Assembly (NCBI GenBank): GCA_027854065.1
Contig: JAQGEF010000031.1
Span: 1 to 43,474 of the forward strand
From: Polluticaenibacter yanchengensis
Lineage (GTDB): Bacteria > Bacteroidota > Bacteroidia > Chitinophagales > Chitinophagaceae
Direction of reading: 5' to 3'
Length of the DNA: 43,474 nucleotides
Shown here: one piece after another, positions 16,642 through 24,665 of the stretch
Layout of the letters: every line of letters starts with the position of its first letter
Position numbering within the stretch: the stretch's first letter is position 1
Position numbers and translations under genes: made by a program
The notes under the pieces: generated by a model
What the model was told of the DNA's origin: nothing
Seen by the model: only the letters and a program-made list of their open reading frames with translations
Databases searched by the model: none

Positions 16642-17571
16642 ATGAGTAAAGCAAAAGCTAATAATAATAAAGATTTAATCGGTAAAGGCTTAAGAAGTCT
16701 TTTAAGTAATATAGATACCGGGTTGAAAACAACTGAAGGCACTCTTAAGCAAGAAGTTGTGGAAAAAACTACGGGTATTCAACGTGTGCCATTGGCAGAT
16801 ATTGAAGTTAATCCGAAAAATCCGCGTCGTGACTTTGATGAAACTGCATTAAATGAGCTGGCAGCTTCCATTAAAATTCATGATATTATTCAACCGCTGA
16901 CGGTAACGAAGTTAGCCGGTGATAAGTACCGTTTAATAGCCGGTGAACGCCGTTTTCGTGCTTCTAAAATAGCGGGTTTAACGGATGTGCCTGTGTATGT
17001 GCGCCAGTCGGATGACCGCCAGATACTGGAGCTGGCGTTACTGGAAAACCTTCAGCGTGAAGATCTAAATGCTATTGAAATTTCATTGAGCTATAAACGC
17101 CTGATGGATGAGTTACATTTAACGCAGGAAGAAGTAGCAGAAAGAATGGGGAAGGAGCGTAGTACTGTGGCTAATTATATCCGTTTGCTTAAGTTGCCAC
17201 CGGACATCCAGGTAGCTGTTCGTGCCGGTAGGATCAGCATGGGGCACGCACGTGCTATTGTAAATGTTGATTTGATAGACAAACAGTTATTTATATTTAA
17301 AGAAATTACTGAAAAAGCACTTTCTGTGCGCCAGACCGAGGACCTGGTCCGCCAGTTGTATAAAAATAATGATAAGGCGAATGTTAAATCGACCTCAAAA
17401 TCAACATTACCGCCTGCTTTCAAAAAAATAGAAGATAATTTAGCATCACATTTTAGTACAAAGGTGAATTTAAAACATGCAAAAACCGGGGTAGGAAGTA
17501 TTAATATAGAATACTACTCTTTGCAGGAACTAAATAAGCTTTTGGAGCAATTGGGTATTAAGGTGCAATAA
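16642..17571 (+). CDS. parB: Chromosome-partitioning protein ParB/Spo0J
   Basis: This is a 309-residue ParB. After a basic N-terminal tail with the ParA-stimulating GKGLRSLLS segment (14-22), it has the CTPase/ParB-N domain with GERRFRAS (101-108) and ENLQREDLNAIE, a helix-turn-helix (LTQEEVAERMGKERSTV, about 155-171) that reads parS, and a C-terminal dimerisation domain. Its role is to nucleate on parS, slide as a CTP clamp and load SMC, whose gene is at 33943. No parS-like CACGTG core was noticed in the window. Confidence 0.95.
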   Translation: MSKAKANNNKDLIGKGLRSLLSNIDTGLKTTEGTLKQEVVEKTTGIQRVPLADIEVNPKNPRRDFDETALNELAASIKIHDIIQPLTVTKLAGDKYRLIAGERRFRASKIAGLTDVPVYVRQSDDRQILELALLENLQREDLNAIEISLSYKRLMDELHLTQEEVAERMGKERSTVANYIRLLKLPPDIQVAVRAGRISMGHARAIVNVDLIDKQLFIFKEITEKALSVRQTEDLVRQLYKNNDKANVKSTSKSTLPPAFKKIEDNLASHFSTKVNLKHAKTGVGSINIEYYSLQELNKLLEQLGIKVQ

Positions 17572-17586
17572 TCAGTACCGGTAATT

Positions 17587-18279
17587 TTGACGTTAAAATC
17601 TATTTGTTTGAAATCGATATTCATTTTCATATTTTCCTGTTGTTGTTTATTGGCCAGATCGCAAAATGATTCCTCTAAACTCATCATGTTGAGTGATTCT
17701 TCCAAACAGATTTTAGATTTTCAAAACGGCGAAAAGACTAATGACATTGTGAACCGGATTCTTGATGAGAAAATGATTGATTCGTTGAATAAGCACCGGA
17801 TAAGGAAGACGATCCTGCGCTCTGTAATGTTGCCGGGTTGGGGACAAATTAGGAATAAACAAGCCTGGAAACTCCCCTTTGTCTATGCGGCTATCGGGGT
17901 GCCAACCGGTATTTTTATATATAACGTTAAGGAATATAATGGCTTAAAAAAGGCTTATATCAATCGTTTAGACGGTGATCCTACCAATGACAACCTGATT
18001 CCTCAGAAATATTCGGTTTTATCCAACAATGCCATCCGTGCCTATCGCGATGAGTTCAGACGGAACGTGGATTACAGCGGGTTGATCATTATTTTAGGCT
18101 GGGCCCTGAATGTTGTGGATGCTGCTGTGTATGCGCATCTGAAAGATTTTGATGTATCGGATAAAATATCCATGAAAATTCAGCCGATAATTTCTCCTGT
18201 ATCGGGAACGGGTTTTGCATTAACGTTCACGTCGAAGAACAAAACGCCTAAACCGGGTATTAACTTATTAACCAGATAA
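17587..18279 (+). CDS. DUF5683 domain protein, exported or membrane-anchored
   Basis: This is a 230-residue protein with a signal peptide (FIFIFSCCCLLARSQ), followed by a DUF5683 core: RSVMLPGWGQIRNKQAWKLPFVYAAIG at about 80-107, a membrane helix, and a second hydrophobic segment LIIILGWALNVVDAAVYAHL near 160. There is no ATG at the right place. The start is TTG, either at 17587 or at 17608, and the latter gives the more typical short signal peptide. It sits 16 bp after parB and before dapB, an order common in Bacteroidota, though no functional link is known. Confidence 0.82.
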   Translation: MTLKSICLKSIFIFIFSCCCLLARSQNDSSKLIMLSDSSKQILDFQNGEKTNDIVNRILDEKMIDSLNKHRIRKTILRSVMLPGWGQIRNKQAWKLPFVYAAIGVPTGIFIYNVKEYNGLKKAYINRLDGDPTNDNLIPQKYSVLSNNAIRAYRDEFRRNVDYSGLIIILGWALNVVDAAVYAHLKDFDVSDKISMKIQPIISPVSGTGFALTFTSKNKTPKPGINLLTR

Positions 18280-18295
18280 ACTTTCAATATATCAC

Positions 18296-19021
18296 ATGAA
18301 AATAGCATTAATCGGATATGGCAAAATGGGTAAGACCATTGAGTCCATTGCCATAGAGCGCGGCCATGAAATTGTATTAAAAATAGATGTAACAAATGCA
18401 GGGGATTTGAATACGGAGAATCTTCAAAAGGCAGATGTTGCTATAGAATTTACGAACCCGGAAAGTGCTATTGGAAATTTATATCAATGTTTTGACGCGG
18501 GTGTTCCGGTTGTTTGTGGTTCTACCGGTTGGCTGGCAAAAATGCCGGAGGTACAGGCATATCGGCTTAAAACTGATACGGGGTTATTACAATCCAGCAA
18601 TTTCAGTTTGGGGGTGAATATTTTTATGGAGGTGAATAAGGTTTTGGCCAGGTATATGAGCAACCAGCCTTCTTATAATTTATCGGTAACAGAAATTCAT
18701 CATACGGCAAAATTAGATGCGCCGAGTGGTACTGCTATTAGCCTGGCAGAGCAGATACTGGATAATTACCCGGCAAAAAAGGAATGGATAAAAGCGGACT
18801 CAGCCACAAAATATACGGCTAAGGATATTCCTATTTTCAGTGACAGGATAGACCCTGCACCGGGGACGCATATCATTAAATACTCATCGGAAATTGATGA
18901 TATCGAGATCATACATACGGCGCATAACCGTCATGGTTTTGCACTGGGTGCAGTGATTGCCGCTGAATTTTTGAATGGTAAAAAAGGAAATTATACGATG
19001 CAGGATGTTCTTGCATTATAA
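18296..19021 (+). CDS. dapB: 4-hydroxy-tetrahydrodipicolinate reductase
   Basis: This 241-residue NAD(P)H-dependent reductase acts in lysine and diaminopimelate synthesis and supplies meso-DAP for peptidoglycan. The nucleotide loop GYGKMG is at 7-12. The catalytic segment EIHHTAKLDAPSGTA carries the conserved His-His and Lys. HTAHNRHGFALGA near the C-terminus is the second signature. It is at the short end of the family range (240-270). It is the last gene of the parAB operon and is followed by a strong hairpin terminator. Confidence 0.95.
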   Translation: MKIALIGYGKMGKTIESIAIERGHEIVLKIDVTNAGDLNTENLQKADVAIEFTNPESAIGNLYQCFDAGVPVVCGSTGWLAKMPEVQAYRLKTDTGLLQSSNFSLGVNIFMEVNKVLARYMSNQPSYNLSVTEIHHTAKLDAPSGTAISLAEQILDNYPAKKEWIKADSATKYTAKDIPIFSDRIDPAPGTHIIKYSSEIDDIEIIHTAHNRHGFALGAVIAAEFLNGKKGNYTMQDVLAL

Positions 19022-19048
19022 ATAGGTATCATTAGTATTCCTAAAGCT

Positions 19049-19130
19049 GAGGGGCTGCCGGATACGGCGGGCCTGGTACGAGGTACGAGTACCGAGCGCA
19101 GCGAGCCCAAAGTAGCCGGAACTGCTGTTG
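19049..19130 (-). repeat. Dispersed GC-rich element, copy E (short, inverted)
   Basis: Read on the minus strand it has TTCCGGC, GGTACTCGTACC, CTCGTACCAGG and an end CCGGCAGCC, the same block order as copy A but with the central part reduced. It lies between dapB and its terminator. Confidence 0.55.
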
Positions 19131-19160
19131 AACATAATACGGAATGGGGATAGCCTCAAT

Positions 19161-19200
19161 AAAAAAGGTCACGGATTTAGCTAAACCCGTGACCTTTTTT
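19161..19200. terminator. Bidirectional terminator after dapB
   Basis: A long stem AAAGGTCACGG / CCGTGACCTTT with A-tract and T-tract on either side terminates dapB (+) and could also stop the convergent DUF1398 gene. Confidence 0.9.
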
Positions 19201-19307
19201 ATTAGTGACACCTGTCAATTATATGAAATACAGGTGTAGTAATAACCCAATGGCGAGTGGGGCGCCACCGGCTAAAAAGAGAAAGAATGCGGCGGTTGTT
19301 GCTATCA

Positions 19308-19697
19308 TTAATGTGGAATATTTTCTTCTAAAACTGAAATATCTTTTTTATCGAAGTAGGTACAGGTATAATTGTTCAGATCTACAATCCAGTAATAAAC
19401 GCCTGTAGCGGCACAATGCCTGCAAAAAGTGAAATAATCTGTTTCGCCTTGCTGGTGGATCTTTAAATAGTGCCGGAATAATTCGGTATCTGTTGTGTCG
19501 GAAATGGCGAGCGTGTCATAAACGGGTTCTGAAACTGCCTGAAAGTTACCGGCACCATTATATATTGTATGACTGTCTTCTACAGATGTTTTAAAGGACT
19601 CTACACCCATTAGTTTTATTTCGCGGATGTATTCAGGAAAATCGGCGCCGGTTTTTACTTTATCGTGTGCTTCGTTTATAGCATTTACGGTAAACAT
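19308..19697 (-). CDS. DUF1398 family protein
   Basis: This is a 129-residue cytosolic protein. The pattern FPEYIREIKLMGVESFKTSVEDSHTIYNG and the C-terminal YWIVDLNNYTCTYFDKKD match the DUF1398 family (E. coli YbcV-like), whose function is not known. It is convergent with dapB, and the bidirectional hairpin at 19161-19200 lies past its stop codon. No operon partner is obvious, because the gene upstream on the same strand is separated by 39 bp and is unrelated. Confidence 0.8.
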   Translation of the reverse strand: MFTVNAINEAHDKVKTGADFPEYIREIKLMGVESFKTSVEDSHTIYNGAGNFQAVSEPVYDTLAISDTTDTELFRHYLKIHQQGETDYFTFCRHCAATGVYYWIVDLNNYTCTYFDKKDISVLEENIPH

Positions 19698-19736
19698 AGG
19701 TTTTTAATTTTGGACACAAATTAAATCAAAATTTAA

Positions 19737-20336
19737 TTAATTGCCACATTCGTTATTGTAAAGTTCCAGCATTTTTTTCCATTCTTTTTCCTGTTTGCTC
19801 ATGACCATATTTTTCCCGGGATGTTCTTGTTGAAAGTTCTTATATGATGCTGCAAAGCCTGAACATTCATTTAGCAACTGCCATACTTCATCACAGATTG
19901 TGATATTGTCCGCGGGATAGAATTCATTATTGATATATACAAAATGTTTATCAATATCGTACAAATCCTCGGAGAGTAACCTGCTATGGCCGTCTATAAG
20001 TACCCGGCAATTGTAGTAATGTGTTTTTGAGGTATCCTTACTATCGGCCTGCGGTACAATCATGTGCTTTTGCCCATTGCTGCGATACTCTTTAATTTGT
20101 GAATAACCCAGTTTTTGTTTGTTATTGTTTAAAGGTATTAGGGTTATGTTGTTTCCTATAGAGTTAAGAACGGTCTTTTTTACTTTTCCGTAAACGGTAT
20201 CATTTTCAACTGTAATAATATAATCCTGTAAATGAAGGGAATCTTTGCCCGCTGTTAATTGATTATCATGTGCTGAAGTATTTAATGTGATAAAAAATGC
20301 TACAATGGACAGCAGGTATGTGGAAATATGTTTCAT
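19737..20336 (-). CDS. Exported protein of unknown function
   Basis: This is a 199-residue protein with a clear signal peptide (residues 1-22, ending NTSAHD) and a soluble, beta-rich remainder beginning DYIITVENDTVYGKVKK, a pattern common in Bacteroidota envelope proteins. Cysteines occur in the C-terminal half. I do not recognise the family. It ends 39 bp before the DUF1398 gene and may be co-transcribed with it. Confidence 0.7.
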   Translation of the reverse strand: MKHISTYLLSIVAFFITLNTSAHDNQLTAGKDSLHLQDYIITVENDTVYGKVKKTVLNSIGNNITLIPLNNNKQKLGYSQIKEYRSNGQKHMIVPQADSKDTSKTHYYNCRVLIDGHSRLLSEDLYDIDKHFVYINNEFYPADNITICDEVWQLLNECSGFAASYKNFQQEHPGKNMVMSKQEKEWKKMLELYNNECGN

Positions 20337-20581
20337 CCGTAATTGAGTTATTAAGTTTCTTAAATGGTATATGCCGGTAATTTCAAAAAACCTGCCAAAG
20401 GGGCTTTCTAATCGTATTCTAATGACATTTTAATGTGGCAAACAAAATAGATAATCCATTTGTTTAGTAAATTAATATAGCGGTAAAAATTTAAAAAGTG
20501 AGAACTTGCCCGTTCATTTGCCAGCCGATTGTTTGCTATGTATTTATTGAAAGGATCAGTCGGGGTGTACAATAAAAGTTT

Positions 20582-23500
20582 ATGAAGAATTGTATTTCGA
20601 ACTATTTTACGGCAGGGTTTTTATGTATCAGCGGGTTAGCCATCGCACCGTCTTCCGAGGCGCAATTAGTAGATAAAACGCCTGCAGCCATACCTAATAT
20701 ACCCACCATATATAATACGGAACCGTGGGAAAATCCTTTGGTAAGCGGTATTAACCGGGAACCTGCTCGTGCCACAGCCTATTCTTTTGCCAGTGTGGAT
20801 GCTGCGTTGAAAGGTGACAGGGAAAAGAGCGGAAGATATGTGACACTGAATGGTGAATGGGATTTTTCTTTTGCCCTGAAGCCGGGTGATGAACCTAAAG
20901 ACTTTTATAAAAGCCGTGTGTCGGGCTGGAAAAAAATAGAAGTACCTTCTAACTGGGAAATGAAGGGTTACGATAAGCCGATCTATAAAAGTGCGGTGTA
21001 CCCGTTCCGCCCGGTTAATCCACCACATGTGCCAAAGGATTATAATGGTGTGGGCTGTTACCAGCGGACATTTAGTGTGCCGGAGAACTGGGACGGTATG
21101 AATATTACATTGCATTTTGGCGGTGTTAGTTCTGCTTACAAGGTCTGGATAAACGGGGAGTTTGTTGGTTATGCGGAGGATAGTTTTTTATCATCAGAAT
21201 TTAATATTACGCCCTACCTGAAGAAGGGGGAGAACGTTATTTCCGTTTGGGCCATCCGGTGGAGTGACGGGAGCTTCCTGGAAGACCAGGACCACTGGCG
21301 TTTGAGTGGTATTCACCGGGAAGTGTACCTGCATGCGGAGCCTAAATTACGCATCGCGGATTTCTTTTACCAGACAAACCTGGATGCCGGTTATAATGAT
21401 GCGACATTAAGCATTCGTCCGCGCCTGGAAAACCTGACGGGTAAAGAAGTGCCTGGTTATACGCTTTCGGCGCAGTTATACGATGCGTCCGGTAAAACCG
21501 TTCTGGATACAGCTTTGCATAAATCTGCGAATGATGTGATCAATGAACTGTATCCGCGTCTGGATAATGTGAAGTTCGGCCTGCTGCAAGCAACCGTTAA
21601 AACGCCGCGTAAATGGAGCGATGAAGATCCTTATTTATATACTCTGGTATTGACCCTGAAAGATGCTGCCGGTAATATCACAGAAACCAAAAGTACAAAG
21701 GTTGGTTTCAGGAAGATTGAATTTGCCAAGAATGGTAAGCTGTTAATCAATGGTAAGGTTACTTATCTCTATGGTATGAACCGCCCGGACCATCACCCTA
21801 CAAAGGGTAAGGCACTCAGCAGGGAAGATATTTTGGAAGATATCAGGACATTAAAGCGTTTTAATTTCAATTTTGTGCGCCTGGCACATTATCCCAGCGA
21901 TCCTTATTTACTGGACTTGTGTGACGAATATGGCATGCTGGTAATGGACGAAGCGAACCTGGAAACACATGGCCTGGGGGGGAAACTGAGCAATGACCCG
22001 ATGTGGACCGCTGCTTACCTGGAGCGCAGCAGCCGTATGGCACTGCGTGATAAAAATCATCCATCTATTATTTACTGGAGCCTTGGCAATGAAGCCGGCC
22101 GTGGACCAAACCATGCGGCAATGGCGGCCTGGATGCACGATTTTGATATCAGTCGCCCGGTACATTATGAGCCGGCAATGGGAAGTCCTAAAGAGCCGGG
22201 TTATATGGACCCCAGTGACCCGAGGTATTTAAAACCAAACCAGCATAGCTGGCGTACGCAAAATCCGCTGGACCAGTATTATGTGGATGTGGTAAGCCGT
22301 ATGTACCCGAGTGATTATACAGTGGACCTGATGGTGAACCAAAAGAACGGCGACCACCGCCCGATCTTCTTTTGTGAATACGCGCATGCTATGGGTAACT
22401 CTGTGGGCAATATGAAAGATTTCTGGGACCTGTTCCGCAGCCGTGACCGTGTGATTGGCGGTGGTATCTGGGAGTTTAAAGACCAGGGCTTGCTGAAAAA
22501 GGACGAAAACGGTGTTGAGTTTTACGCTTATGGCGGCGATTATGGCGAAAAGTACTTTGATAATTTTACCATTAAAGGTGTTGCTGCGAGTGATGGCCGT
22601 CCTAAAGCAGCTATGTATGAATGCAAATACGTTTACCAGCCATTAGTAGCTACCTGGAAAAATGCGGGCCAGTACCAGATACAGGTTTTAAACAGGCATG
22701 CGGTAAAATCATTTGCAGACTATACTGCTGTACTGGTTATAAAACAGGATGGTCATATTGTTGTTAACCAGGTATTGCCTGCATTGAACATTGCAGCAGG
22801 GGACAGTGCCGTTATTGATATTGCTAAATATATACCGAAAGGCATTAATGTGAATAGTGAATGGCTGGCTGAAATAAAATTGTTGCTGGGCAAGGATGAA
22901 CTCTGGGCGCCTAAGGGCTTCGATATTGCGACGGAGCAACTGGCTATTACAGGCCTGGCTAAAACTAAAGCGGATGCCACCAGTGCAAAGGGATTAAAAC
23001 AGGTAAAAGAGGGCGATAACCTGTCTATAACCGGCAGCAATTTTACGGTTGTTTTTGATAGTAAAAACGGTGCGCTTACGTCTTACAGGACCGGTGGTGC
23101 AGAACAGATAGGGAAGGCCTTTTTACCAAATTTTGTACGGCCGTTAACCGATAACGATAAGCGTGGCTGGAAGAGCAATAAGGTATTGAAACAATGGTAC
23201 GCGGCTAAACCTATTTTATTGAAGATGGAAAGCGGCAGTACGCCGGAAGGCCTGCCATTTGTCCGTTCCAGGTACGAAGTGATAAAAGACAGTGCTTTTG
23301 TAACTGTTCAGTACACGGTAAACGGCAATGGTGTTTTAAAGGTGGATTATGCTTTGGAAGCGAGTACGGCATTGCCAAATATTCCTAAAGTTGGCTTGCA
23401 GGGTGGTATCAATCAATCTTACAACAATATCAGCTGGTATGGTAAGGGCGAACTGGAAAATTATATTGACCGGAACTACGGGTTCCCGGTGGGCCTGTAC

Positions 23501-23893
23501 CAACAGAATGTAACTGATTTTAATGAACCTTATGCGGTACCGCAGGAAACCGGTAACCGTACAGATGTGCGTTGGTTACTGGCGCATAACAATGCCGGCA
23601 ATGGTTTGCTGGTAGTGGCGGACAGTTTGCTAAGCATGAATGTATGGCAGTTTACCCAGGAGAATATTGAGACATCGAAACATACAAATACCTTAAAACC
23701 GGCCGATTATTTAACACTGAATATCGACTGGAAACAGATGGGTGTTGGTGGCAACGATAGCTGGAGCGAAGTAGCTGCACCATTGAAACAGTACCAGATC
23801 AAAAGTGGTAATTACCAATACAGTTTTTATCTGACACCATTCAGGCAGGGTAAAAAGGCGATGGGTGATGCTGCCAATAAACTGCGTTTTTAG
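20582..23893 (+). CDS. Secreted GH2 beta-galactosidase (LacZ-type)
   Basis: This is a 1103-residue glycoside hydrolase family 2 enzyme with a signal peptide (1-27), so it acts in the periplasm or at the surface. In order: sugar-binding jelly roll (about 75-255), Ig-like domain (to about 385), TIM barrel with the acid/base Glu504 in SLGNEAGRG and nucleophile Glu599 in FFCEYAHAMGNS, a linker domain, and a large C-terminal galactosidase small-chain domain (about 820-1100). The catalytic residues correspond to E. coli LacZ Glu461 and Glu537. The substrate could be lactose-like or a plant or glycan beta-galactoside. No SusC/SusD or other polysaccharide-utilisation genes are next to it. Confidence 0.93.
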   Translation: MKNCISNYFTAGFLCISGLAIAPSSEAQLVDKTPAAIPNIPTIYNTEPWENPLVSGINREPARATAYSFASVDAALKGDREKSGRYVTLNGEWDFSFALKPGDEPKDFYKSRVSGWKKIEVPSNWEMKGYDKPIYKSAVYPFRPVNPPHVPKDYNGVGCYQRTFSVPENWDGMNITLHFGGVSSAYKVWINGEFVGYAEDSFLSSEFNITPYLKKGENVISVWAIRWSDGSFLEDQDHWRLSGIHREVYLHAEPKLRIADFFYQTNLDAGYNDATLSIRPRLENLTGKEVPGYTLSAQLYDASGKTVLDTALHKSANDVINELYPRLDNVKFGLLQATVKTPRKWSDEDPYLYTLVLTLKDAAGNITETKSTKVGFRKIEFAKNGKLLINGKVTYLYGMNRPDHHPTKGKALSREDILEDIRTLKRFNFNFVRLAHYPSDPYLLDLCDEYGMLVMDEANLETHGLGGKLSNDPMWTAAYLERSSRMALRDKNHPSIIYWSLGNEAGRGPNHAAMAAWMHDFDISRPVHYEPAMGSPKEPGYMDPSDPRYLKPNQHSWRTQNPLDQYYVDVVSRMYPSDYTVDLMVNQKNGDHRPIFFCEYAHAMGNSVGNMKDFWDLFRSRDRVIGGGIWEFKDQGLLKKDENGVEFYAYGGDYGEKYFDNFTIKGVAASDGRPKAAMYECKYVYQPLVATWKNAGQYQIQVLNRHAVKSFADYTAVLVIKQDGHIVVNQVLPALNIAAGDSAVIDIAKYIPKGINVNSEWLAEIKLLLGKDELWAPKGFDIATEQLAITGLAKTKADATSAKGLKQVKEGDNLSITGSNFTVVFDSKNGALTSYRTGGAEQIGKAFLPNFVRPLTDNDKRGWKSNKVLKQWYAAKPILLKMESGSTPEGLPFVRSRYEVIKDSAFVTVQYTVNGNGVLKVDYALEASTALPNIPKVGLQGGINQSYNNISWYGKGELENYIDRNYGFPVGLYQQNVTDFNEPYAVPQETGNRTDVRWLLAHNNAGNGLLVVADSLLSMNVWQFTQENIETSKHTNTLKPADYLTLNIDWKQMGVGGNDSWSEVAAPLKQYQIKSGNYQYSFYLTPFRQGKKAMGDAANKLRF

Positions 23894-23914
23894 TTTAATA
23901 GTTATATAAGTTCA

Positions 23915-23952
23915 AAGAAAGCACATCATATTATTGGTGTGTTTTTCTTTTT
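23915..23952 (+). terminator. Beta-galactosidase terminator
   Basis: CACATCA / TGGTGTG pair across a six-base loop, followed by a T-rich tail that runs directly into element copy B. Confidence 0.65.
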
Positions 23953-24098
23953 GGGGCTGTTGGCATTTGTAATACTATTGAATATTTGTCCGGCGTACTG
24001 GCGGGTGCCGTACTCGCCGGGTATTACACGGGGTTTGTTATTGCCTCAGGGCTCGTACCGGGCGCAAGGCGCGCCCGCCGCCTGTCCACCGCAGCCTT
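23950..24098 (+). repeat. Dispersed ~150-bp GC-rich element, copy B
   Basis: It starts TTTGGGGCTGT at the terminator T-tract and ends CCACCGCAGCC. Inside are GGTGCCGTACTCGCC and GGGCTCGTACC followed by the hairpin GGGCGC-AAGGC-GCGCCC. It is nearly identical in its blocks to copy C at 43214. The frame running through it gives the same GSYRAQ-type peptide as copy C, a by-product of the repeat. Confidence 0.85.
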
Positions 24099-24240
24099 TG
24101 AACTTTATCAATCAGGTCATCTTGCCTGCTAATTGGCTTATTCCACTGCATCTTTCAGTTCCATCATTAACTTTTTTTGTAGTGAGAGTGCTGCTACCTG
24201 TTTTATTTCAAGCGTTTGCAGAATATTTTTTTAAAATTGC

Positions 24241-24271
24241 TTGTCAGTTTTGAAAAAAAGAACCATATTTG
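24241..24271 (+). promoter_or_regulatory. tRNA-Leu promoter
   Basis: TTG at 24241-24243 and CATATTTG at 24264-24271 (one mismatch to TAnnTTTG) are separated by 20 bp, the usual Bacteroidota spacing, 23 bp before the mature tRNA. Confidence 0.5.
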
Positions 24272-24294
24272 CAACCTGCTAATTACAGGAAGCT

Positions 24295-24376
24295 GCCCAG
24301 GTGGCGAAATTGGTAGACGCACCGTCTTCAGGTGGCGGCACCGCGAGGTGTGCTGGTTCGAATCCAGTCTTGGGCA
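24295..24376 (+). tRNA. tRNA-Leu (anticodon CAG)
   Basis: A full cloverleaf can be drawn. The acceptor GCCCAGG pairs with CTTGGGC (one G-U). The D stem is GCG/CGC with loop AAATTGGTAGA. The anticodon stem CCGTC/GGCGG has the loop TTCAGGT (anticodon CAG). There is a class II variable arm, then T stem GCTGG/CCAGT with TTCGAAT. The CCA end is not encoded. It is an isolated tRNA gene placed just upstream of the AT-rich five-gene operon. Confidence 0.95.
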
Positions 24377-24381
24377 CTTTG

Positions 24382-24416
24382 AAAAGGAGATAACGAAAGT
24401 TGTCTCCTTTTTGTTT
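24382..24416 (+). terminator. tRNA-Leu terminator
   Basis: A stem AAAGGAGA / TCTCCTTT extended by AAC/GTT is followed by TTTTTGTTTTTT. Confidence 0.85.
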
Positions 24417-24641
24417 TTTGGTGGTGCGTTGGATATTGTGATTATATGAGTTTGTATTGGATTTACAAAATATGGAACGAGTAACGACCTGCTATATTGA
24501 CTGAGAACTTTTTCAGTAATTTGACGGTTATTTATTAAAATATCTGTTGATTTATACAAGTATTATACCTGCTCCATGTGTGGAAATATTCATGCTTCCT
24601 GAGTACCTGACTATTCCAGTGTCAATTTGATTTATTGTGAT

Positions 24642-24649
24642 TACATTTG
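24642..24649 (+). promoter_or_regulatory. -7 box of the ABC-GT-UbiA operon
   Basis: TACATTTG matches TAnnTTTG exactly, 16 bp before the ATG at 24666. No TTG lies at the ideal -33 distance. The box position argues against the upstream ATG at 24627 as start. Confidence 0.55.
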
Positions 24650-24665
24650 TAAAGACCTGATAACT

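Noticed and set aside
15805..17571. parS sites near parA/parB
   Set aside because: No palindrome with a CACGTG core was noticed here or elsewhere in the window by eye; a pattern search over the genome would decide.
20582..23893. Polysaccharide utilisation locus around the beta-galactosidase
   Set aside because: No SusC, SusD, sensor-regulator or second glycoside hydrolase lies on either side; the gene appears solitary.
23939..24253. Open frame of 104 codons after the beta-galactosidase gene
   Set aside because: It runs through terminator and dispersed element copy B. The same peptide pieces (GSYRAQ, CPPQP) reappear in a frame across copy C at 43189-43386, so the frame is a by-product of the repeat.
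24446..24484. 12-codon open frame rich in aromatic residues just before the ABC exporter operon
   Set aside because: It could be imagined as a precursor or leader peptide, but it has no ribosome site, lies upstream of the only -7 box of the operon, and the exporter lacks a leader-peptidase domain. Chance is more likely.
24627..24665. Upstream ATG for the ABC exporter
   Set aside because: The extra 13 residues overlap the -7 box and are not hydrophobic or family-like; the ATG at 24666 is preferred.
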